Assembly (NCBI GenBank): GCA_916700875.1
Contig: CAKAKS010000061.1
Coordinates: forward strand, 186,001 to 250,000
Source: Sebastes aleutianus
Lineage: Eukaryota > Chordata > Actinopteri > Perciformes > Sebastidae
Direction: 5' to 3'
Length of the DNA: 64,000 bases
Position numbers and translations under genes: made by a program. Below, piece by piece: positions 24,901-36,900 of the stretch (the stretch's first letter is position 1; every line of letters begins with the position of its first letter). The notes below the pieces were generated by a model that had not been told where the DNA came from, searched no databases, and saw nothing but the letters and a program-made list of their open reading frames with translations.

Positions 24901-27900
24901 TACCTGAACGAGCATCGCTCAAAACAGTGAGGCGACACACGTCAGCTAAAACCACAATATCACTCTATATTTCAGCTGCTTGGCAGTAATGTTAGCTGAC
25001 CAGACGAAGGTCTCTCCATGAACATGATTTAGATCTGATCCTAGTGTTGGCTTTTCCTGCTTAAGTGCAGGCTGAGGCAGCGGGGCTCTCCAGCGTGTCT
25101 CCCTGCTCTCTCCGTCCGCAGCCGGAGAGAGCAGGGAGACACCGGCACCCGGTCGGTAACGAGACGATAACGTAAATCTCTGTAGAGCTCCGTCACTTCA
25201 CAAGACACGGAAAACCTCTGTTGGTCTGGAGGAGCTGCAGCATTTATTTCTTCACAAACGTCCCCTGTGCATTCACTAGATATTCTCAGAGCTAAACTAA
25301 CTCTTCTGCAGTGTGTAGTGAGCGCGCGTTCACGTCTAGAGGTGGAGCGAGCTGAGCTGTCTGAGTGAAGGCGAGCAGGCAGAGGAGGAGGGTACAGCGG
25401 CTACACGTGAACGCGCATATGCGAGCGCGCATGTGTGATGACCCGCTACATTTATGCGCATACAAAGTTACAAATAGTCCCTTTAAGGTTTTTTTTTAAT
25501 TTATTTTTCTTCATTTTATTTCTGTGAAGCCACATTATTGATTTATTGAATTGTTGTTTATCCGTCTTGTTCTTGGGGTTACACGGGGTGGTGAGGGAGC
25601 AACAGAGAGCGACATAATATGTATTTGTACATTGGATTGTTGGACACTGATTGTTTTGTACATTGAAATAATTTAAATAATTGTTAGTTGCAGCTCTACT
25701 TTAACCACTTCAGCTTTCATTCAATAGACGTAGATTCAACATCTTCCTCATCTTGAATGTTATAAATGATGAACAAAACCAAATTCCTAATTTTCATCAG
25801 AAGGTTTTTTCAGAACTGAAGCTGCATTCAGTTTGTCTAGTGTTCACATGAGGAATGCCTTAAATAGGCAATAAAACAAAAAGTCATGAAATAGTTAACA
25901 GAAATAAAATCATTAAATGACTCATCAAGAGGATAAAAGAGAATCACCTTGATGAGAAATGTACACATGTAATCAGATATAGCTATGATATAGCTGATGT
26001 ACTCAGCACATCCTCATTTCTGAAACACAGACATTGATGAGATGTGACCAGAATAATCTGTAATCATCCCAGCTGAGAAGTTTTGCACTTTTGCCTCATG
26101 AACATTTCCTTTGAATTTGCCAGGTGGAAACGATGGCGTCTGTTATAGAGCTGCTTCTGGAAACACTGAAAGATTTGAGTGTGAAGGAGCTCAGGAGGTT
26201 AAAGGAGGTTCTGAGTAAAACTTACTTTGACAGACGTCGCATCCCGTGGTGGCAGCCGACGATGAAAGACATGCAGGACACAGTGTTTTTAATTGTGCAG
26301 ACCGACGGCCAACAGTCTGTGGAGAAAACCAAGGAGATTTTAAAGACGATGAAGAGGACTGATCTGGTGCAGAGGTTGTCAGACAGCAGCTCAGGACCCA
26401 AAAGTAAGACAACTAGTCTTTAAGATATGTCTTTTTCTCTTTACATTATAAATAATATATATGTATATATAATAATATATATGAAGTATGGAATATATTT
26501 TGGAAGAGGGGACATGACTGCTGAGATGGTTTAAAGGTCATATTGATAACAGTTTTTTATGTAGATGAATATTATTTTAAAAATAACACATCCACAGAGC
26601 TTTTAGAAAGGTGCCGAATTAGGGCTGTCAATCGATTAAAATATTTAGTCGCAATTAATCACATGATTGTCCATAGTTAATCGCAAATTAATCGCACATT
26701 GTTTTATCTGTTCAAAATGTACCTTAAAGGGAGATTTGTCAAGTATTTAATACTCTTATCAACATGGTAGTATATGTACATATTGTCCAGAAACCCTCAC
26801 AGGTACTGCATTTAGCATAAAACAATATGTTCAAATCACAACATGGCAAACTGCAGCCCAACAGGCAACAACAGCTGTCAGTGTGTCAGTGTGATGACTT
26901 GACTATGACTTGCCTCAAACTGCATGTGATTATCATAAAGTGGGCATGTCTGTAAAGGGGAGACTCGTGGGTACCCATAGAACCCATTTACATTCACATA
27001 TCTTGAGGTCAGAGGTCAAGGGACCCCTTTGAAAATGTAGCATATGTTTGGAGTGTTATTTAACCTCCTTTGCAACAATCTAGTATGACATGGTTGGTAC
27101 CAATGGACTCCTCAGGTTTTCTAGTTTCATATGATGCCAGTATCTTCTCTCTATTTTTAAAACTGAATCCGCTACAACCTAAAAATCATAAGTTGCGTTA
27201 ATGCGTTAAAGAAATTAGTAGCTTTAAAACAAATTTGCGTTAACACGTTATTGCGTTAACCTTTACAGCCCTATGCCGACTAAAAGTCTGAACTGTGAAT
27301 TAATCATTTAAAAAATGTTGACGGGTCCAAAATGAATGTTTGGTTTATCTCTGTGGAAGATATCTGACATTCAGTTCCCTCTTCTAACAAGACTTGTGAG
27401 CCTATAGTATAACGGCGTTGGTGTCACGTGGTATCTCTGTGTTGTCGGAGATCAAGTTGCCAGTTAGTGAGGAAGAAAAGCGGATAAATGGCTGAGTTTG
27501 ACACTCATGTCTCCATCAGGCTGCAGAATAAGTGAATATTTACCGTGACAACAAGTGACAACTGAGGCTAGCACATATTAGCTGTCTTGGCTTAATCCTC
27601 CCAACAACAACAACAACCTATACTGTATAATTACAATTCGGCATACATTCAGTCGGTGTCTTGTCATAGTTGGGGCCGTGGTTTAGGGCGGAGTCTCCGT
27701 GGGGGAAAACAATCCTTTTCCCCCACCTGGATATGCTCGGAAAGCGTGGTTTTTAATATCATAAATTTACATACTAAAGTGCCATGTCTTATATAGACTC
27801 CTTGTCCTCACTCGACAAAGAACATTACGTACAAAAATTAGACAGAATCGGAGTAGATGATTGTCCATATCTTATAAAAGACTGGACAGACGACCTGACA

Positions 27901-30900
27901 AAATGGCCTGAAGTGTCATTCCCAGATATTTTCTGCTATCTGGTTGTATCGCCTGATAAGTGACACTATTACATTTACTCAATATATGATGAATTAAACT
28001 TACCTTTATAATATCAATACCTACAGCCATATAATGTTATGATGCAATTGTCAAGTGTGGGGTGTGAATTTAACATGGAACCCAAACGCAGAGTAACAGG
28101 CAGGAAAGTAGTTGAAAATAAAAGCAAGCTTTAATAATTACAAGCATAAAAAATCCAAAAAAACAAAAGACAGGGAGGGGAACAAAGTACAAAAGAACAA
28201 AACCAAAAATCACAAACCAGGGAAACACGAGGATCAGAGCAGGAGGTAACAGGTAACACGGAGGACAAGGTAGACAGGGCTGGAGAGACAAACGAACCGA
28301 CAAGGACAGAGGGGAACACACAGGCTTAAATACAAGACATGATTACACAAAGGTGAAACAAATCAGGGCGGGGCAGACAATCAACAAAAGGCGGGAAGTA
28401 AAACCAGACAAGACACAGGAGGAGTGAATTACAAAATAAAACAGGAAACTGGAATGAGAATATAAAAGAAACCAAACACAAACCAAAATCACATAAACAT
28501 AACTAATAACAAAGACTGGCACAGCCAGAACATGACAGTAATAGACTTGAATATCTGAGTGAACTCCATGCAGGTTCAAGACAGTAGCAGCGCTAATGTT
28601 ACTCAATGCCATTAGACTGTTTTGACATGCGACATCACGCAGGGCTTTACACAGAGTGCATCCTCAAGACCTACAGGTCCTTGGAAGCTCACAACTTCTT
28701 CACCAGTGGCTTTGTGGGGTCGTACTCCATCACAAAATGTCGAGGTCAGACACTGATCTGTTTCATTGTGATGTGAAGCCATCCTGGAGGGTGACAGATA
28801 CAGTCTGCGTTGGTTCAGGGGGCTCACTGAACCCCCTAGAAATGCATCCATATGTTTTATAATGAGGTAGAACTAATCATTTATCGTAATGATGAATAAT
28901 ATCGACCTTGTTGTGTCTTCTTATTTACAGAATAAGAAACCAACAAGATAAGAATATAGATTTATGGTATATATATTTACTTATAGCCTAATAACATCGG
29001 ACACTCTGTCCACTAATTTTTTAAATATGCACTTCTCTTTTAAACTTTTATGTGTAATTTTGTGTTTTGTAAATTTTAGAAAAGGTAATGTTGCCTGATA
29101 ACAATGTTTATTGTCAGATGTTAGATCATCACTCATGACTTTTACCACTTTTCTCCTCAGAGAAACACTCAGATGAACACCGACCTGCACTGATCCAGAA
29201 AGTGAGTAATGTCACATGTCTGACTTCAGACAACACAGCTTTCATTTAACAGATGCAGGTTAAAAATGTGGTCATCTTTAACATTTTAAATAATGATAAG
29301 ACCCAAAGTCATGATTTACTTATTTATGTTATGAATGTATTGATTATTTCAGGTCGCAACAATAGCAGCTGTTAAAAATCTGCTCTTGGAAACTCTGAAT
29401 CATTTGAGCAACGAGGAGATCAAGAAATTCAACAAATTCCTGCAGTCGATTGTTTCACAGAAGAACCTCCCAGACATCTCATTGGTGTTCAGACTCACAT
29501 CAGACAAAGCAGAAACAGTGGATGAGCTGGTGCAGACCTACGGCCAGCAGTCTGTGGAGTTAACCGGGGAGGTTTTACAGGAAATGAACAAGACTGATCT
29601 GATGCAGATGTTGTCAAAGCCCAGCTCAGGACTCAAAGGTAAGACTGTCACATCACATAATCACGTGTGTCTCATGAATGTCTAATAAATACATTTTGTA
29701 ATTCATCATAAAAAAGTAAAACTGCTTCAAAATCTGTGTCATCAGCAATGTGAAATATAAAAAGCTGTTGGCAGGATCAATGAATTAATTAAACCAACAA
29801 CAGTCACACAGAATATTATAAGTTTAATGAGTTCAGTATTTGCTGCACGGCTTTCGTGTTGGAAAGCTTTAGATCGTGGAGGTGTTTATGATTTGATGTG
29901 AATTTGTTTTATTTCCTTTTAAAGTAACTGAGCCTTATTGAAGTTGATTTTACTCTCCATGTCAAATTAGATTATAATCCTCTGAGTCATTTTAAATGTC
30001 TTTTCTCCCCAGAGAAACAGTCTGTGGATGAACATCAACCTGCAGTGTCAGAGCGAGTGAGTCTGACTTTACACATCACAGCTTTCATTCAATAGATGCA
30101 GGTTGAAAACCGTCCTCATCTTGAACATTTTAAATGATGATACAAACCAAACCTAGTGTTTTAAATTGGATGGTTCTCAGTGTTAAGGTTGAGCTCTTCA
30201 GTAATAATGTTATCCACTGATGTTATGATAGATTTACTGCTCTGCTGCTCTACTACTGAAGATAAGAACAAATATCAAGTTATTTGTATTACCACCACCA
30301 AAGCAGGTTATGTTTGCAGCTTGGTTTGTCTGTTTTTCCATTTGTCTGTTTGTCTGTCAGCACGATTACAGAAAAACTGGCCCGATTTTCGTGAAACTTG
30401 GTAAACTGTCGAGGCGTGGGCCAAAAACTCAGGAAAAGGCATTATCCGCGGAGGTTGTGACTACACCATCGGCGTTGACGGTGGTCTGTGCTCTATGAGT
30501 GTCATTCTAGTTTGTTATATTTAGCCATTAAAACAAGTAGAGAAAACACTTTCTTTTAACCACTGTTACAAAAATAAGGATATGTTATGTTAGATCAGGT
30601 GGTAGTAGTCAGTTTATAGGAATTAAAGGGAAAAGGGAATCATCTTTTGCTTTGATGTTGCTAAAGAAATAAATACACATACAATACACTGTAAAGAAAA
30701 CAAGGTAAAACACAATCAATAGAGCAGATATTAATGTATCGTCTTGAGTGATCATGCAGAAAAAACTAATCTTATTACATTTACGCTATGTCTAAAACAC
30801 TGACACTGATCAAATGCAAAGAAATAAATCTTTAACTGTCCCAGTTGAGAAATAACACATTTGCTTAACATATCCTTTGAATTATTCAGGTAACAATTGC

Positions 30901-33900
30901 AGCAGTGAAACAGATTCTTTTAGAAACACTGAAGGATTTGAAGGAGCTCAATAAATTCAAGCGGTTGCTGCAGTTCACGTCCTTCAAGAAGAGCCTCCCA
31001 TACATCCCGTTTGAAGAACTGAATTATGCACACAGGGACAGACTGGTGGGTCTGATGGTGAAGACCTGCGGTCAGCAGTCTGTGGAGGTGACCAGGGAGG
31101 TTTTAATGGACATGAACAGGACTGATCTGGTAGAGAGGTTGTCAGAGATCAGCTCAGGACTCAAAGGTCAGAGAAAGAAGTCAAAAACTGTCACATTACA
31201 CAATCATGTGTTTCTCATAAATGTCTAATGAATAGATTTTATAATTCAAACTTTATTTAATCACCAATGAAAAATATGAAAACATTAAAGGGCGGGTAGC
31301 AATTCAACATCACCACATTCATTACTCTGACTGCAGGAATCATTGAGTTGAATCCTCATTTTGCAGCAGTGAATTATTTGTATTTTATTTCCTTTAAAAG
31401 AAACTGAACTTTATTTAGGAGGAGCAAAATATCAGGTACAATTTACAGTATAATACAGTACATCAAGACCAAATACTTTGACTTCAGATATTACCTTTCA
31501 CTTGAATCAACACCTCTGTGACACACTATTATAATACAATTATATTATATATAATACACACTATTATAATTTGACAGCATTGTAACTTAAATATTTTGAC
31601 ACAATTTGAGCATCATAATCTCTAAAGGTAGTATTTGTTGCAGGGCTTTTGTATCGGAGTCCTTTAGATTTAATGTTGATGATATGGTGTCCAACTTCTC
31701 TCTGATTGATTTTTATGTCAGAGCTGAGCAGATTTTTTGCAATTAATTTTTCATGTTGTGTTTTATTAAAAAAAGCAACACAATCTGACTAGAGTTGTTT
31801 ATAGTCAGTAGTATAAAGTATTTATCAGTCAGTCATGAGTCATTTTCTATTTTCTTTCTTCTCAGAGAAACATCCGTCTAAACCGATCCAGAAAGTGAGT
31901 AATGTCACATCAGACACACGTCACACTACACAGCTTTCATTTCATTGTTACAGGTTGACCACGATCCTCATGTTGACGGTAAAGAGGTTTAAAAAGTGTT
32001 TAAACCAGAAACACCACAACATGTGATGAGAACATGTGGTCAGGTGGCTCATTCCTGCTTTTAGTTGCAGAGTGTCAGAGAGAGTTAGAGACGGTCAATA
32101 AAACACAATCACTGATAAACAGTTCATAGAATGAAATTAAATGAATCATATGGTGCATCATTGAGCCTAATGTGGTTAATATTAGTTGTTACAATACTTT
32201 CATGACTTAAATGCTTAACATGTATGCAAAGAAGTTAATGTGTCATCACTACCGTGGAGATGTGACATAAATGCCCTCTGACTACTTTGAATCCATCAGG
32301 AAGGAACCATGACACCAGTTCAGGAGAAGCTTTTGGAAACACTGAAAGATTTAAATGACGGGGAGCTCGAGAAATTCAAGCGTGTCCTGCAGTCCATTAA
32401 AATGGAGAAAAGCCTCCTAATAATCCCAAGACGGAGAATGGAGATGGCAGACAGAGTTGGAATAGTGGAGCTGATGGTGCAGACCTACGGCCAGCAGTCT
32501 GTGGAGGTGACCAGGGAGGTTTTTAAGAAGATGAACAGGAGAGATCTGGTAGAGAGGTTGTCAGACATCAGCTCAGGATCCAAAGGTAAGACAAATTCTA
32601 CAAAAGCCGTCCCATTACACAACATCTTTTTCATAAATGTCTAAAGGCCTTTTCACACCGGGGACGAAATGAAACGAAGACACAGAATATTTGTTGATGA
32701 TTTTTTGTGTTCAAATCTTTCACACCAAGGCCGACACAAACATTTACATTCTGTGCACTCCATCCATTAAAGGTTTGCACCATCACACAATCATCGATTC
32801 ATTGTTGTAGTCTTTGTTTTTACTATAATAAACCAACACACTGGAGAAAGGCTCGTTATTCAAAGTGTGCAATACTGCGTAGAAAAGTTACAATGTGGTC
32901 GCATTTCCTACGGGTGGCGCCAAAGAAGCATGCTATTGTAGTTTATTACACGGCTTTCTTGATTCTGACGGTCTGTTATTTCTTTATAGCAGACAGTTGC
33001 TATGTATGACAGACCGTTGCTATGTATAACAGACCGTTGCTATGTATAACAGACCGTTGCTTTGTATAACAGACCGTTACTATGTTTAACAGATCGTTGC
33101 TATGTATAACAGACCATTGCTTTGTATAACAGACCGTTGCTTTGTATAACAGACCGTTGCTTTGTATAACAGACCGTTGCTTTGTATAACAGACCGTTGC
33201 TATGTTTAACAGACCGTTGCTATGTATAACAGACCGTTGCTTTGTATAACAGACCGTTGCTATGTATAACAGACCGTTGCTATGTTTAACAGACCGTTGC
33301 TATGAATAACAGACCGTTGCTATGTATAACAGACCGTTGCTTTGTATAACAGACCGTTGCTACTTATAACAGACTGTTGCTATGTTTAACAGACCGTTGC
33401 TATGTATAACAGACCGTTGCTTTGTATAACAGACCGTTGCTATGTATAACAGACCGTTGCTATGTTTAACAGACCGTTGCTATGAATAACAGACCGTTGC
33501 TATGTATAACAGACCGTTGCTTTGTATAACAGACCGTTGCTACTTATAACAGACCGTTGCTATGTTTAACAGACCGTTGCTATGGGCGCAGTTCTGATCT
33601 CGGACTCTGGCGGACCGTTTTTAAGTCCATTATCCCTTATGTAAATGCTGAGCTTCATTGCGTTTGTTTTCATCATTCATAACTGAACTGAACAGTGTAA
33701 ATGTTTTATATTATATATGTGTTTATTACATCTGATACATGGCCTTTAATACAAGGCTTAATCGTCAGTTTAATGTAGTTGAATATTGTGGTGGCAGTTT
33801 CTGTTAAAACAAGACACAAACCAAGGTAACAACTTGTCTTTCAAGTCAATTTAATAATAAAGCATATATTAATAAGAAAAGCATCTGCAGATGGACTCAC

Positions 33901-36900
33901 GAGCACAGCCACCTGAGTGGACTGTGGCAAGTGAGCCCTGAACACAAAGAGTAGTCAGTATTTATACAGTTAAAGCATAACACGAAGATAAGTGCAAAGA
34001 AGAAAAGAAGAGAAGGATAGAAAGTGTATCAATGCGTCAGCACACAGCAGACAACAGAGCATCACAAGACGAACAAGTATTTCAGCAATCTGTTGTTTAC
34101 AGTTACAGAAGGCAAAACCGTCGGGTCACTGTCTTATGGTGACAAAGTTGAACATGTGAGGCCCTGAGATTATCTAAAGGTACACTGTCTTAATGCAGAT
34201 ATGAAAATTGCCATTACAATATATAGTTGAATCTGTCTTGTTTATCGTCGACTGATCTTTGAGTCATGTTTTTCTTTTTTTTTTTGCTCATTGATGCCCC
34301 TCTGTTTAAGCTTTATGTATCCATAGAAAAATAGCAAAAACAACTAAATTATTGGCCGAGATACATGTGACTATCGCTTAGCTGTTGTTTCAGAACAACA
34401 ACGCTGTTTGTAGTGTGTAGGGCGCGGCGCTGTCCATAGCACTGAAACGGAGCGGAGCAGAGGAGATCAACAGACGGACAGACACAGTTTCTTAGCCCGC
34501 TTAAAGACTGACTGATGGCAGGAAACACTCCACTGGGTGGATAGACTAGTTACCCTCTCCACACCATGAGTTGAAATCCTCACTACAAGAACCTCCCAAA
34601 TTGATTACAATCCTCACGGTGCTGCATTTTTATAAACTTATGATAATCTAGTCTTGGGACATCTCTTGCCCGCGTCGAGGCGCCATCTCACTCCCTCTTC
34701 CTGAGTGAGACTACAGAGTGGTGACTGACTGCAGACAGAGAGTGGCGGCTGCATCACAACCAAAGTAGTGCATTTCTCAATTCATTTATTTTATTGACTA
34801 TCGAATAAAAAAATAATGAATCCAATAATGGGTTAGGGTTGTCTTGGCCAAAAAGTTGCACTTGAACACACCGCAAAGACAACAGCCGACGGTCAACTAC
34901 CACGTACGTTCTGTGCCTGCCTGAGATGAAATCACTCTTCACACCACCGGGCGGCGGTAGTTTGTAGTCGTCATTCAAAAAGGGAAACCAGAAGACCGAG
35001 GATGGCGGATATACAAGCAGTTGTTATGATACGTACATGAAACAAAGCGGCGTTTGACGACCATTTTCATCACTCTCACTCACCACTTAGCTTCATTCCA
35101 GATGTTCATATTGTTGTGAAAATATCCGTGTGTTGGAAAAATGAGAAGAGCCTCTTGATTTTCCTCGTTGGCTTGCTGATTGATTCGTTGCAATGATTTG
35201 TTTAAGCTGAACAGATAATCAGAGTGATTTCTCTCACCGACGGGCTCCGTCTCCAGTTCATCATGCTGAAACGGCAGAAAAAACTCAGACACGGGCCGAC
35301 GGTGACACACCGAAAACACTAGACGCACGATGTACCGAGCCGGGGATGAACACTGGACTTATCTCCGGACCACCACTGAACTCGCTAGCTAACGCTGGCA
35401 GCCAGATGGATCTGTGACCCATTGTCCGTTAGAACATCTAAAGTGAGCAGAGGAAACCCAGAGGAACTAGACTGTTACTGACAGCATTGTTTAACTCAAT
35501 GAAATTGAATTCCATTGAGATAAATTATATTTAGTGAAACCAATGTATGTGCTGACACAGAATATCAAATCTAAACAAAATTATACCTGAGATGGAAGGA
35601 CCAAATGACATTTTGAGGATGCATATTCTCATACATGTAAAATGTAGACCTTACACTTTTTTTTTAAAGTTATTTTCTTGGGGGCATTTTTCATTTTTAT
35701 TGAGAGGACAGTGGATAGAGTCTTGGAAAGGGGGAGAGAGAGAGAGTGGATGCGGAAAGGGCCACAGGCCGGATTCGAACCTGGGCCGCCGCGGTCAGGA
35801 CCAAGCCTTGTTACATGGGCGCCCGCTCTAACAACTGAGCTAACCCAGGCGCCCGACATTAAGCTTTTTGTTATAAACTTAAAACTGTTGAACATTTTAC
35901 ATTTTCTGTAATTCACTAACTGTAAACACTTGTAGTTAGTTTCTGCATAATTTGTGAGAACAATTTCTAAGAACTTTGCCTTGCCTCAGGACATGACACT
36001 GACCATATAGCATGACTGCAACATCAACGCTCTTTACGTTAAGTGTGATGTTGGCTTTTATCCAGTTGTTTACTGTAATATATACACTATACTATATATA
36101 CTATAGACAGTAATAATACAAATAAATAAAGTTATAGGACGGCTTCTGTTTTTTTATCATATTATTTTTAGATGTCATGAGGCATCGTTACTTAAACAGC
36201 TATATAACAAAGCTAAATAACAGCCTCTGAGATGTAGTGGAGTAGTATAAGTATAAAGTAGCACAAAATGGTAATACTCAAAGTACACGTATCTCAAACT
36301 TGTACTTAAGTACAATACTTGAGTAAATGTACTTAGTTACTTTCCACCAGTGGTGATCAGTCATTGATCAGATTGTCTAGAACCCCAGAATCTGACTATA
36401 AAACCTCCTAATTTATCAGTTAGCCTGTCTCAGTCCAAAGTTAAAGATGTGCTTACCAGCACCTCTAAAGCTCACTAATTAACATTTTATGTCTTGTTTG
36501 TTTAATTGGTACAAAAAACACAAACTGTGGACAGACTAACCGTTCTCCCATGTTTCCCGTCTGTATGCTAAGCTAAGCTAACTGTCTCTTAGCTTCATGT
36601 TTAGGGTACAAACATGAGAGCAGCATTGATCTTCTCATCTCACTCTTGACAAGAAAGCCAAGAAAGAGTATTTCTCAAAATGTCATCATAAAAAAAGATG
36701 AGAGCTTTACAGACTGTCATTTGGAGAATACGTCATCTCTTAACTATGAGATGTAGACTTTATTCTTTCAGATGAACCTTAAAGGATAACTTCAGTCTTT
36801 TTCAACCTGGACTCTATTTCATATTTTTGTGTCTAAGTGACTAATGGGGACACTTTGTGAAATTGGTCTGGTATTGATAAACAAGCTGTAATGTAATCAT

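Larger units (their letters stand above)
17145..29290. repeat. Right arm of giant inverted repeat
   Basis: Reverse-complement partner of 1-11345. Right-arm-specific insertions include a TTAA MITE (24799-25482) and a solo LTR (28049-28537). Confidence 0.9.
20502..36201 (+). repeat. Tandem duplication unit A
   Basis: Direct-repeat partner of 36224-46120, containing PYD a-f. Unit A alone has a 3.1 kb block (about 32745-35880) with the 20-bp satellite. Confidence 0.85.

Noticed and set aside
32985..33583. CRISPR array
   Set aside because: Copies are contiguous 20-bp tandems without unique spacers, in a vertebrate-type genome.
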